Source: Cellulomonas sp. (GTDB lineage Bacteria; Actinomycetota; Actinomycetes; Actinomycetales; Cellulomonadaceae). From it: a DNA stretch of 36,814 bases. The notes beneath the pieces were generated by a model that was not told where the DNA came from, searched no databases, and saw nothing but the letters and a program-made list of their open reading frames with translations. Where the stretch lies: positions 1 through 36,814 of the forward strand of contig JAKLPK010000254.1 of assembly GCA_022013895.1 (NCBI GenBank), given 5' to 3'. Every line of letters begins with the position of its first letter. The stretch's first letter is position 1. This document shows, piece after piece, positions 23,293-31,219 of this stretch. A program made the position numbers and the translations under genes.

Positions 23293-23302
23293 CGGATCAG
23301 CC
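23287..23302. terminator. Hairpin spanning both stop codons at a convergent junction
   Basis: GGCTGA (23287-23292), a CGGA tetraloop and TCAGCC (23297-23302) form a perfect six-pair stem. The plus-strand stop TGA is in the left arm and the minus-strand stop TCA in the right arm. It could act as a short bidirectional terminator for the CDF and deacetylase genes, although neither side has a U-tract. Confidence 0.35.
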
Positions 23303-24130
23303 GGTCAGGTCGCTGAACCCGGACAGGCGGTACCCGCACTCCTCGACGAGCGCCCTGGTGGCGGGGTCGAGGAGCATCTCCTTCTCCTGGGCCCAGTGGT
23401 AGCCCCACTCGAACCGGCTGAGCGCCGCCTCGTCTGCGGTCCCGGGGTGGGCGTTGATCTCCAGGCTCATCGCCCCGCGTCGGGCCGCCGACCGCAGCGT
23501 CGCAGCGAAGCGGGCCGCATCCATCGACCCTGCTTCGTCCAGCCCCGCGTAGTCGGCGGTTCCCACGAGACCGGCCCACCCCGCGCGTCGGCGGAGCGGA
23601 CGGGCCAGGGTGCGCACCCCGAGACCGACGACCGAATGCGCGTGGCTCGTCGTCAGACGCACCGCCGGGACCCCGGCCTGGCGGGCCAGATCCACCACGA
23701 CGGCCGCGACCGCGGGCCACAGATGGGTGTGCTGGTGGGTGTCGACGTGGGTCACCGGCAGACCCAGGCTCAGGACCCGGTCCAGCTGTGCGGACAGCTC
23801 GCGGCGCACGTCATCGGGGTCGAGCCGACCCGCCAGAGCGCGGGCCACGACCGTGCGGTAGGACAGCGGGAAGGCGCCGTGGGCGTCGACCAACGTCGGG
23901 ATCTGCGATGCGTCCAGCAGCGGAGGGTCCTCGCCGACCAGCGCCAGGTGGGCGCCGACCTCGAGGCCGGGGCGTTCGCGCAGCACCTGCGCGGCATCGT
24001 CGAACGCCCTGCCGACGGCCAGCAATGAGGTCGCGGTCACGATGCCCCGGTCGTACCCGGCCGCGACCGCGGCGTTGACGCCCGGGCTCAGCCCGAGGTC
24101 GTCCGCGGTCACGATGAGGGAGCGGGTCAT
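23297..24130 (-). CDS. YdjC/ChbG-HpnK family carbohydrate deacetylase
   Basis: A 277-residue protein of the ChbG/HpnK family, metal-dependent deacetylases that act on N-acetylated sugars such as diacetylchitobiose or a hopanoid-linked GlcNAc. Metal and catalytic residues are visible in VTADDLGLSPGVN (D10, D11), the HVDTHQHTHLWP histidine cluster and EINAHPG. It is the third gene of a tightly coupled operon: its start overlaps the upstream GT2 stop by four bases (ATGA). In that setting a lipid-linked N-acetyl-hexosamine is a plausible substrate, but this is inference. Confidence 0.88.
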   Translation of the reverse strand: MTRSLIVTADDLGLSPGVNAAVAAGYDRGIVTATSLLAVGRAFDDAAQVLRERPGLEVGAHLALVGEDPPLLDASQIPTLVDAHGAFPLSYRTVVARALAGRLDPDDVRRELSAQLDRVLSLGLPVTHVDTHQHTHLWPAVAAVVVDLARQAGVPAVRLTTSHAHSVVGLGVRTLARPLRRRAGWAGLVGTADYAGLDEAGSMDAARFAATLRSAARRGAMSLEINAHPGTADEAALSRFEWGYHWAQEKEMLLDPATRALVEECGYRLSGFSDLTG

Positions 24131-24852
24131 CGGCGGCGCAGCTCGCGACGCAGCGCGAACAGCTCGCGCAGCAGTGCCCGGATCACGGCGGGGGAGGACA
24201 GGGTCGAGATCCCGCGGGTGCGCGGGAAGTAGTCGACCCCGATCTGCAGGATCTGGAAGCCTGCGTTGCGCGCCCGGATCACGAGCTCGGCGTCGATGAA
24301 CGAGCTCTCGCTCACCGGGTGCACGACGTCGAGCACCCGGCGCGTGAACAGCTTGAACGAGAAGTTGATGTCCCGGATCCGGGTGCCGAACATGACCTGG
24401 ATGAGGCCGTTGTAGAAGAACGAGTAGACCGTGCGCTGGGGGCCCTCACCCGTGCGGTCGAGCCGGTAGGCACTCACGACGTCGACCTCGTAGGTGCGCA
24501 GCACCCGCAGGGCCCGTCGCAGCTCGCCCATCTCCCAGGGCAGGTCGGCGTCGGTGTAGAGGACCAGGTCGCCCGTGCTCGCCGCCAGGCCCGTCTTGAT
24601 CGAGCCGCCGAGCTTGCGGTTCTTCTCGTGGTGCACGACCTGCACGTGCGGGTCGGCCGCGGCCAGGGCGTCGGCGATCTGCGGCGTCCGGTCGGTCGAG
24701 GCGTCGTCGACCACGATGAGCTCGTAGTCGCTGATCGCGCCCTCGTCGACGAGCTCGCGGCAGATGGTGCGCGCCGCATCGACGGCGCGTTCGGCGTAGG
24801 CCTCCTCGTTCCACATCGGGAAGAAGATGGACAGCACACCGGCGGTGGTCAT
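24127..24852 (-). CDS. GT2 polyprenyl-phosphate sugar synthase, DPM1-like
   Basis: A 241-residue GT2 enzyme. Motifs are FPMWNEEAYAE, VVDDASTDRT (DDASTD 49-54), GGSIKTGLA and LYTDADLPW with the DAD metal triad (101-103). Like dolichyl-phosphate mannose synthase (DPM1) it lacks C-terminal transmembrane helices. It would load a sugar, often mannose or glucose, onto a polyprenyl phosphate as donor for a GT-C enzyme. The GT-C gene is immediately upstream and overlaps by four bases, and the deacetylase overlaps downstream by four. ATG 24852 is chosen because of the overlap and family N-terminus; sequence upstream to 25077 is shadow. GDP-mannose is the likely donor but not proven. Confidence 0.87.
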   Translation of the reverse strand: MTTAGVLSIFFPMWNEEAYAERAVDAARTICRELVDEGAISDYELIVVDDASTDRTPQIADALAAADPHVQVVHHEKNRKLGGSIKTGLAASTGDLVLYTDADLPWEMGELRRALRVLRTYEVDVVSAYRLDRTGEGPQRTVYSFFYNGLIQVMFGTRIRDINFSFKLFTRRVLDVVHPVSESSFIDAELVIRARNAGFQILQIGVDYFPRTRGISTLSSPAVIRALLRELFALRRELRRR

Positions 24853-26063
24853 GAGACCTCTCGATCTGTTGCGAAGTACCAGGTCAGAACGACCATGACG
24901 ACCGCCATGAGGCTGAGGACCGCGACAGTGACCCACCGGGGGCGTGATGCGAGCCAGTCGCCGCCGACCGCCAGTGCGGGGAACGCAGCGAGCGCGTACC
25001 GGCCGGCACCCATGAAGTCCTTCGTCCCGAGGATCGGGATCGCGATGACCACGGCGGTGTAGACCGCGTAGCCCCAACCGAGCTTCCGGACCACGCGGGG
25101 GATGAGCAGCACGACGAGCAGGCAGGCGAGAGCCTGCAGCCCCAGGTTGACCCCCATCCGCCAGTGGCCCTGGGCGAGGGCGCCGAAGAACGCCACCTTG
25201 AACCAGGTGTGCGGGCCGACGCCCTGGTCCCAGCCCGGGGCCGACTCGGCCTTGACGAATGCCAAGGGGTCTCCGAACGTGGTCCCGAGGTAGACCATCC
25301 AGGCGACCAGCCCGCCGAAGGACAGCAGCACCGCGGTGTGCCGGAGCCGGACGCGGCGGATCGCACGCACCACACCGCGCCAGCCGTCGGAACCGTCATC
25401 CGCCGCCAGCAGCTCGAGGGTCCGGACCGTCAGCCCGACCGCGACAGCCACCCCGAACGGGCGGCTGGCGACCGCAAGGGCTCCGACGAGACCTGCCGCC
25501 AGGAACCAGCGGCGGTCGAGCAGCATGAACGCACTGAGCGCCAGGAGGAGGAACATCCCGTCGGCGTACATCGTGCCGTGCAGGAACAGCGTGTACGGGT
25601 ACGCCAGGATCACGGCGATCGCGAGGACCGCGGAGCGCCGGGGCAGGCGGTCCCACACCCAGCGGCCGAACAGGAGCACCGAGGCCAGCCCGAAGGCGAG
25701 GGCGAGCAGCTGACCGACGACCTGGACGTCGGCAGCAGCACCCCGATCACCGAAGACCTGGACCAGGGCCCGGGTCACGACCGGGAAGACCGGGAAGAAC
25801 GCGATCGACGACTGCTGGCCGGGAGCGTAGAAGTAGCCGTTCTTCGTGATCGCCCAGTACCAGCCGGAGTCGAAGCGGAACCAGCCGTCGACCCAGTGCA
25901 GACCCGTGTTCCCGGTCGTCCCCATCGTGGCGTCGACGCTCGCGACGACGGCCGTCAGCACGAGGGTCACCCCGACGAAAGCCGCCAGCACGAGCGGCCA
26001 CGGGTAGCGCTGTCCCTTGGGCGTCCCCGCCGTACCCGCGCCCAAGGCACGGCCTTGCCCCAT
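24849..26063 (-). CDS. GT-C mannosyltransferase-like membrane protein (PIG-V related)
   Basis: A 404-residue polytopic membrane protein with about nine or ten helices. The first extracytoplasmic loop has WFRFDSGWYWAITKNGY (D65) and FFPVFP (89-94), the hallmark of PIG-V, the GPI mannosyltransferase II family, which uses polyprenyl-phosphate mannose. Such bacterial homologues are widespread in actinobacteria and have no established substrate. ATG 26063 is preceded by GGGGGA at five bases. It is the first gene of the PIG-V-like, GT2, deacetylase operon, with ATGA overlaps throughout. The following GT2 probably makes its lipid-linked donor. Confidence 0.85.
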   Translation of the reverse strand: MGQGRALGAGTAGTPKGQRYPWPLVLAAFVGVTLVLTAVVASVDATMGTTGNTGLHWVDGWFRFDSGWYWAITKNGYFYAPGQQSSIAFFPVFPVVTRALVQVFGDRGAAADVQVVGQLLALAFGLASVLLFGRWVWDRLPRRSAVLAIAVILAYPYTLFLHGTMYADGMFLLLALSAFMLLDRRWFLAAGLVGALAVASRPFGVAVAVGLTVRTLELLAADDGSDGWRGVVRAIRRVRLRHTAVLLSFGGLVAWMVYLGTTFGDPLAFVKAESAPGWDQGVGPHTWFKVAFFGALAQGHWRMGVNLGLQALACLLVVLLIPRVVRKLGWGYAVYTAVVIAIPILGTKDFMGAGRYALAAFPALAVGGDWLASRPRWVTVAVLSLMAVVMVVLTWYFATDREVS

Positions 26064-26086
26064 CGGAATCCCCCTGCTCGAGGCCT

Positions 26087-26124
26087 CACCGGGCCCCTAC
26101 CCGGTGCGTGACCTGGTCGGTCAC
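26087..26124. promoter_or_regulatory. Two adjacent inverted repeats between the divergent PIG-V-like operon and the DMT-like gene
   Basis: CACCGGG (26087-26093) and CCCGGTG (26100-26106) are a perfect seven-base dyad with six bases between. One base later come GTGACC (26108-26113) and GGTCAC (26119-26124), a perfect six-base dyad with five bases between. They lie in the leader of the minus-strand operon. They could be operators for a dimeric regulator or RNA hairpins. Confidence 0.45.
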
Positions 26125-26137
26125 CCGATCCAACTGA

Positions 26138-26154
26138 GGGAGCATAGTTCTCCC
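26138..26154. promoter_or_regulatory. Dyad over overlapping divergent -10 elements
   Basis: GGGAG (26138-26142) and CTCCC (26150-26154) flank seven bases. On the minus strand TATGCT (26146-26141) resembles a -10 for the PIG-V-like operon; on the plus strand CATAGT (26143-26148) resembles a -10 for the DMT-like gene. The dyad would cover both. Confidence 0.35.
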
Positions 26155-26191
26155 ACAGGTGATGTCAGAACGCGGCGTGCGGAGGGTTTGT

Positions 26192-27034
26192 GTGAGTTGG
26201 GCACTGGTTGCGGTCGCTCTGGCGGCGCTCTGCTCCGGGGGCGCGCTCGTCCTGCAGGCGCGCGCTGCGCGGGCCGGTCACGGTACCGACACGATGCATG
26301 TCGCACTGGTGTGGCGCCTGGTGCAGGACCGCACCTACCTGGCCGCGATGGTGCTGGTGGCGACCGGGTTCGCGCTCGCGTTCGTCGCACTGCGGGTGCT
26401 GCCGGTGTTCATCGTCCAGGCAGGGCGCGCCTCGTCGCTGGCGGTCGCCGCGCTGCTCGCGGTCCGGGTGCTCGGCACCCGGATGAGCCCGCTCGAATGG
26501 GGCGGGTTGGCGCTCACCGGGGTCGGGCTGGTGCTGCTGGCGTCGTCCACGACGGCGGTGCGGGCCGGGAGCTCGGAGCACGCCTCGGCAGTGCTCGTGG
26601 CCGTCGTCCTGGTGATCGCCGGGGTGGGTGCCTGGGCCGCGGCGCGTCCGCCGACGCGGGGGCTCGGGGTGGTGCTCGCGCTCCTCGCCGGCTGCGGCTT
26701 CTCGGTCCTCGCAGCCGGGGTGCACACCCTCGTGGACCTGGCGCCGCTGGCCCTGCTGGCCTCCACCGCGGCCTGGGCCGCGGCCGCCGGGGGCGGGCTG
26801 GGGCTGCTGCTCACGGCCCTGGCCTTCCAGCGGGCACCGGCTGTTGCGGTCTCCGCGGTCGTGACCGGGGTCGAGACCGTCGGCGGAGCGGTGCTGGGTG
26901 TGCTGCTGGCCGGTGATCACGCCGCCGCGGGTCGGGAGGCGGTCGCGATCGCCGGTTTCGTGCTCGTGCTCGCAGGTTCCTCCGTCGTCGCCCGCTTCGG
27001 GACACCCGAGGTGGTGGCGGTCGGCGCCGGCTGA
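26192..27034 (+). CDS. Multi-helix membrane protein, DMT/EamA-superfamily-like
   Basis: A 280-residue protein with about nine or ten closely spaced hydrophobic helices and very short loops. The pattern in each half (helix, FVALRVLPVFIVQAGRASSLAVAALLA, PLEWGGLALTGVGLVLL) resembles DMT-superfamily transporters, though I cannot assign a family or substrate. GTG 26192 is chosen because GGAGGG lies exactly five bases upstream; ATG 26162 would add ten residues without a good site. It diverges from the PIG-V-like operon and converges on galE with three bases between stops, so it could be the flippase or exporter of that operon's product; this is conjecture. Confidence 0.65.
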   Translation: MSWALVAVALAALCSGGALVLQARAARAGHGTDTMHVALVWRLVQDRTYLAAMVLVATGFALAFVALRVLPVFIVQAGRASSLAVAALLAVRVLGTRMSPLEWGGLALTGVGLVLLASSTTAVRAGSSEHASAVLVAVVLVIAGVGAWAAARPPTRGLGVVLALLAGCGFSVLAAGVHTLVDLAPLALLASTAAWAAAAGGGLGLLLTALAFQRAPAVAVSAVVTGVETVGGAVLGVLLAGDHAAAGREAVAIAGFVLVLAGSSVVARFGTPEVVAVGAG

Positions 27035-27037
27035 CCA

Positions 27038-28000
27038 CTACGCCGAGGCCGACTGCCAGGCGCTCAGCAGCATGTCGTCCAGGGTGTGCCGGGCCCGCCA
27101 GCCCAGGTGGTCCCCGATCTGGTCGACGCAGGCCACCACTGCTGGCGGGTCGCCGACCCGTCGACCTTCGAACCGGGCGCTGCCGGGCCGCCCGGCCAGG
27201 TCCGACAGCCGCTCGACCACCTGAGCCACCGAGGTGCCACGCCCGGTGCCGACGTTGAGCACGGACGGTGGTGGTGCGGCGGAGGCCAACCCGTCCAGGG
27301 CGGCGAGGTGGGCTTCCGCGACGTCCTGCACGTGCACGAAGTCGCGCACACAGGTGCCGTCCGGTGTGTCGTAGTCGGTGCCGAACACCCGCGGTGCGTC
27401 CCCGCGTCGCAGCGCGGCGACCGTCGCGGTCACCAGGTTGCCCGTGCCGTGATCCGCCAGCCGACGCTGCGCGGCCCCGGCGACGTTGAAGTAGCGCAGG
27501 GAGACGGTCCGCAGCCCGTGGGCGCGCGCGCAGTCCTGCAGCAGCCACTCGCCGACCAGCTTGGTGCGGCCGTAGGGGTTCACCGGGGCCGTCGGGTGCT
27601 GCTCGGTCACCGGATCGGGCCCGGTGCTGCCGTACACCGCCGCCGAGGAGGAGAACACCACGTCCCGCACCTGCGCGACGACGAGCGCGTGCAGCAGGTT
27701 CGTGAGCCCGCCGACGTTCTGCTCGCTGTACCAGAGCGGGCGGGCCACCGACTCGTCGACCCGCTTCTTGGCGGCCAGGTGAACGACGGCGCCCACCCGG
27801 TTGGCCCGCGCCGCCTCCGCCAGTACCGGGACGCAGCCCGGATCGGCGAGGTCGAGCCGGACCAGTGGCACGTCGGGGACCGATTCACGTCGTCCGGTCG
27901 ACAGGTCGTCGACCACGAGGACCGTGCGCCCGGCAGCCAGCAACGCCGTGACCACGTGCGAACCGATGTAGCCGGCACCGCCGGTCACCATGACGGTCAT
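27038..28000 (-). CDS. galE: UDP-glucose 4-epimerase
   Basis: A 320-residue extended SDR that interconverts UDP-glucose and UDP-galactose (or their N-acetyl forms). It has VTGGAGYIGSH (5-15), SSSAAVYG, PYGRTKLVGE with the YxxxK pair, LRYFNVAGA and DGTCVRDFVHVQDVA, all typical of GalE. It is slightly shorter than the E. coli enzyme (about 338). The start follows the RDD gene stop by eight bases, and its GAGGG site overlaps that stop, so the two are probably co-transcribed. It could supply galactose precursors to the surrounding envelope genes. Confidence 0.93.
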   Translation of the reverse strand: MTVMVTGGAGYIGSHVVTALLAAGRTVLVVDDLSTGRRESVPDVPLVRLDLADPGCVPVLAEAARANRVGAVVHLAAKKRVDESVARPLWYSEQNVGGLTNLLHALVVAQVRDVVFSSSAAVYGSTGPDPVTEQHPTAPVNPYGRTKLVGEWLLQDCARAHGLRTVSLRYFNVAGAAQRRLADHGTGNLVTATVAALRRGDAPRVFGTDYDTPDGTCVRDFVHVQDVAEAHLAALDGLASAAPPPSVLNVGTGRGTSVAQVVERLSDLAGRPGSARFEGRRVGDPPAVVACVDQIGDHLGWRARHTLDDMLLSAWQSASA

Positions 28001-28008
28001 GTCCGCCC

Positions 28009-28827
28009 TCAGGTCGTGGGGTCCGGGACGCCGTACGGCAACCGGGTGAACGCGTCGGCCTCGAGATGCGCGCGCCGCGTGCGGGCCGCCTCGGTGGCCA
28101 GCTCACGTTCGCGGCGCTCGGCCAGGACGGCCGCGAGGAAGAGCTCGGGGTGGGTGCCCGCAGGTGGCCACGGGTGGACGTGCGTGAGGACCTGGGCCGT
28201 GAGCCGGGTCCCGAGCTCGGCCCGCGAGGCCGGGCTGAGCTGCGGTGCACGACCCAGGAACTGCCGCGCAGCCAGGGCCAGGGAGTCCGGCAGCCGGGCC
28301 ACATCGGCGTGGTGCGCCCAGCCGGCCAGGTGCGCCGGCATGACGAGCGGCGCCCGTCCGCTCGGGCCGCCTCGGACCCGGACCGCGTAGGTCCCGGCGA
28401 CCATGTCGCCGAGCCGCTTGCCGTGCGGGCTCGCGATCGAGGCGATGAGCGCCGGGATGCCGAGCAGAGCCCAGATCTCGACGACACCGACCAGCGCGCG
28501 CACGATCGCATGGCGCACCGTCACAGGTCCGCCGTCGTCCCGCACGATGCGCACCCCGCTCACCAACCGGCCGAGGGAGCGGCCGCGGGACAGCGTCTCG
28601 ACCGTGACGGGCACCAGGACGAGCACGGTGACCATCGCCACGATGACCGCGATGCGACCGCCCGAGTCCGAGGCCACCCCGACGCTGCTCGCGGCGATGA
28701 GGGCCGCCACGAGCACGGCCGCGGCCAGCAGGTAGTCGATCGCCGCGCCGAGCATTCGCGAGGCGAAGGAGGCCGGCTCAGCTTCCAGCAGCACGCCCTC
28801 ACCGGTGAGGATGCCCTGGGTCGCCAC
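28009..28827 (-). CDS. RDD family membrane protein
   Basis: The 272-residue protein opens with an RDD domain: PASFASRMLGAAIDYLLAAAVL (conserved R and D in the first helix), GRSLGRLVSGVRIVRDDGG and GKRLGDMVAGTYAVRVR, with about four helices. The C-terminal 110 residues are soluble and rich in Arg, Ala and Leu. RDD proteins are implicated in ion transport, but this subtype is uncharacterised. The GTG at 28827 has no clear ribosome-binding site but sits six bases after TACGGT. It diverges from the SpoIIM-family gene. Upstream in-frame sequence to 29253 is shadow of that gene. Confidence 0.85.
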   Translation of the reverse strand: MATQGILTGEGVLLEAEPASFASRMLGAAIDYLLAAAVLVAALIAASSVGVASDSGGRIAVIVAMVTVLVLVPVTVETLSRGRSLGRLVSGVRIVRDDGGPVTVRHAIVRALVGVVEIWALLGIPALIASIASPHGKRLGDMVAGTYAVRVRGGPSGRAPLVMPAHLAGWAHHADVARLPDSLALAARQFLGRAPQLSPASRAELGTRLTAQVLTHVHPWPPAGTHPELFLAAVLAERRERELATEAARTRRAHLEADAFTRLPYGVPDPTT

Positions 28828-28833
28828 CTCAGC

Positions 28834-28839
28834 ACCGTA
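28834..28839 (-). promoter_or_regulatory. Candidate leaderless promoter -10 (TACGGT) for the RDD gene
   Basis: TACGGT on the minus strand, six bases (GCTGAG) before GTG 28827. Predicts a leaderless RDD-galE transcript. Confidence 0.4.
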
Positions 28840-28872
28840 GCCGACTCGCGATGGTGGCCGGTCACGGGGTGG

Positions 28873-28878
28873 CAGGCT
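28873..28878 (+). promoter_or_regulatory. Candidate leaderless promoter -10 (CAGGCT) for the SpoIIM-family gene
   Basis: CAGGCT ends six bases (GTCCCC) before GTG 28885, with no ribosome-binding site. It lies back-to-back with the RDD -10 element. Confidence 0.35.
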
Positions 28879-28884
28879 GTCCCC

Positions 28885-29874
28885 GTGGACCTGGACGCTT
28901 TCGCCGCCGTGCATGCCCCGCAGTGGGACCGGCTCGACCGGCTGTCCCGGCGTCGGCGACTGTCCGGGGCCGAGGTGGACGAGCTCGTCCGGCTCTACCG
29001 GTCGGTGGCGACCGACCTGTCGACCGTCCGTTCGGCGGCACCCGACCCGCTGACGGTGATGCGGCTGTCCCAGCTGGTCGGCCGTGCGCACGCGAGGCTC
29101 GCCGGGACGCACGTCCCGGCGTGGGAGCAGGCCGGGCGGTTCCTGCGCGTGTCCTTCCCGGCAGCGCTCTACCGGATCCGCTGGTGGACCGTGGCGGTCA
29201 TGGTCGCGTTCCTCGTCGTGGCCGTGGCCACCGGCTGGCACCTGGCCGTCCACGACGACCTGCGCAACGCCGTCATGTCACCGGCCGACCAGCAGCAGTA
29301 CGTGGACTCGATGTTCGCCCAGTACTACGACCCCGGTGCGGGGTTCGCGGCGATGGTGTGGACGAACAACGCCTGGATCGCGGCGGTCTGCGTGGCCTCC
29401 GGGATCACGGGCGTCGGACCTGTCCTGATGCTCGCCCAGAACGCGGTCGGGGTCGGCGAGGTCGGGGCCGTGATGGCCGTGCACGGCGAGCTGGGGCTGT
29501 TCTTCCAGCTCATCAGCCCGCACGGCCTGCTCGAGCTCACCGCCATCTTCGTCGCGGGGGCCGCCGGGCTGCGGATCTTCTGGGCGTGGATCGCACCGGG
29601 GCCGCGGCCGCGGAGCCGGGCGCTAGCCGAGGAAGGCCGTGCGCTGTTCACCGTCGCGCTCGGTCTGGTCCTGGTGCTCGCGGTCTCCGGGCTGATCGAG
29701 GGCTTCGTCACGGGCTCCACGCTGCCGTGGCCGGTCAAGACGACCATCGGCGCCGTCGCTCTTGCCGGCTTCTGGGCCTACACCCTCGTGCTCGGGGGGC
29801 GTGCGGCGGCGCTGGGGGAGACCGGTGACCTCGCACCCGACCGCGCGGGGTACGCGGTGGCCACGGCAGGCTGA
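28885..29874 (+). CDS. Stage II sporulation protein M (SpoIIM) family membrane protein
   Basis: A 329-residue membrane protein. A soluble N-terminal helical part (DLDAFAAVHAPQWDRLDRLSRR to about residue 95) precedes about six helices containing NNAWIAAVCVASGITGVGP and LISPHGLLELTAIFVAGAAGLRI, the latter diagnostic of the SpoIIM/DUF95 family. SpoIIM in Bacillus takes part in peptidoglycan hydrolysis during engulfment; the actinobacterial versions occur with RDD and MoxR/DUF58 genes in non-spore formers and have no assigned role. GTG 28885 is supported by the leaderless promoter geometry. It converges on the DUF58 gene. Confidence 0.87.
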   Translation: MDLDAFAAVHAPQWDRLDRLSRRRRLSGAEVDELVRLYRSVATDLSTVRSAAPDPLTVMRLSQLVGRAHARLAGTHVPAWEQAGRFLRVSFPAALYRIRWWTVAVMVAFLVVAVATGWHLAVHDDLRNAVMSPADQQQYVDSMFAQYYDPGAGFAAMVWTNNAWIAAVCVASGITGVGPVLMLAQNAVGVGEVGAVMAVHGELGLFFQLISPHGLLELTAIFVAGAAGLRIFWAWIAPGPRPRSRALAEEGRALFTVALGLVLVLAVSGLIEGFVTGSTLPWPVKTTIGAVALAGFWAYTLVLGGRAAALGETGDLAPDRAGYAVATAG

Positions 29875-29888
29875 GGCGCCGCCCGCCA

Positions 29889-31217
29889 CTACAGGCGACC
29901 GGCCGCCTTGAGCGCCAGATAAGCGTCCGCCAGCCGCGGCGCGAGCTCGGCGGGCAGGGCCTCGACCACCTCGACGCCGCGCCGCCGCAACCGCATCGCG
30001 ACCGCCGCGTGCTCCAGCCGCTCACGTTCGGCAGCGGCGGCGTCGAACACCGCACCCGCATCGTCACGGCCGGTGCGCAGCAGGGCGAGCTCGGGGTCGG
30101 CGACCGAGGCCACCACCACCTGGTGGCGCTCGGACAACCGGGCCACCACATCGAGCAGCCCCGCCTCGGCGACCGCCGGGTCGACGGCGGTGAGCAGCAC
30201 CACGAGCGCCCGCTGCGACAGCCGCTGGCGCACCTGGGCGGCCGCACCGGGCCAGTCGGTCTCGACGAGCGCGGGCTGGACGCCGGCGAGCGCCTCGGCC
30301 ATCGCGGGCATGAGTCCGGCACCGTTGGCACCCGCCACCCGGGTGCGGACCCGGCGGTCGTACGCCAGGAGCTCGACGCGATCGCCCGCCCGGCCGGCCA
30401 ACGCAGCCAGCAGCAGCGCCGCCTCGATCGACGCCTCGATCCGCGGGGCGTCCAGCACCCGGACGGCGCTGGTCCGGCCCGTGTCCAGCACGAGCATGAC
30501 GCGCCGGTCGCGTTCGGGCCGCCAGGTGCGGACCACCACGTCGCCCCGACGGGCGGTGGCCCGCCAGTCGATCGAGCGCACGTCGTCGCCGTCGACGTAC
30601 TCGCGCAACGAGTCGAACTCGGTGCCCGACGCCCGCACCTGGACCGCGGCGCGCCCGTCCAGCTCGCGCAGCCGGGCCAGCCGGGACGGCAGGTGGCGAC
30701 GGGAGGCGAACTCCGGCAGCACCCGCAGACGGCCGACCAGCGGCACCCGCGACTGGCGGCCCGCGAGCCCGAGCGGCCCGACCGTGCGGATCGCCACGAA
30801 CGGTGCGACGAGGTCGCCGCGCCGGCTCGCCCGCACCGCCGTCCGCACACGGACGCCCTCACCCGGGGCGAGCTCCACCCGCGAACGGGGGGTGAGCACA
30901 CCGAGCAGCGGCACGGTCGACCGATCGCCCAACGCGAGCGCCGACGGGGGCCACGCATCACGCACCACGGCGCGCAGGCGTCGGCGTCCGGTGTGGGTCA
31001 GCGTGAGGGTCGAGGTGGCCGGCTGGTGCACCCGTACCGAACCGGGCACATCCCGGCGCACCGCGAGCTGACGGGGCGAGGCGGCCAGGGCGGCGTCGAG
31101 CACGCAGGCCGCCACGACGAGCAGGCTCCAGACCAGCACGGTGAGCGGGACCGGGAACAGGATCGCCGGCACCACCCCGAGCGCCATCGCCGCGACCGCG
31201 CGCCAGGTGATCGTCAT
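29889..31217 (-). CDS. DUF58 domain-containing protein
   Basis: A 442-residue protein with two N-terminal membrane helices (about 8-45), a beta-rich middle, and the DUF58 signature EFDSLREYVDGDDVRSIDWR (200-219). After it comes a von Willebrand A-like fold beginning VMLVLDTGRTSA, with a partial MIDAS motif. DUF58 proteins are partners of MoxR AAA+ ATPases, which are thought to remodel or mature client complexes. It begins two bases after the moxR stop, so the pair is coupled, and is the last gene of the five-gene minus-strand operon. Confidence 0.9.
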   Translation of the reverse strand: MTITWRAVAAMALGVVPAILFPVPLTVLVWSLLVVAACVLDAALAASPRQLAVRRDVPGSVRVHQPATSTLTLTHTGRRRLRAVVRDAWPPSALALGDRSTVPLLGVLTPRSRVELAPGEGVRVRTAVRASRRGDLVAPFVAIRTVGPLGLAGRQSRVPLVGRLRVLPEFASRRHLPSRLARLRELDGRAAVQVRASGTEFDSLREYVDGDDVRSIDWRATARRGDVVVRTWRPERDRRVMLVLDTGRTSAVRVLDAPRIEASIEAALLLAALAGRAGDRVELLAYDRRVRTRVAGANGAGLMPAMAEALAGVQPALVETDWPGAAAQVRQRLSQRALVVLLTAVDPAVAEAGLLDVVARLSERHQVVVASVADPELALLRTGRDDAGAVFDAAAAERERLEHAAVAMRLRRRGVEVVEALPAELAPRLADAYLALKAAGRL

Positions 31218-31219
31218 CG

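Noticed and set aside
27086-28390. 434-codon plus-strand frame across galE and RDD
   Set aside because: Shadow of two well-supported minus-strand genes.
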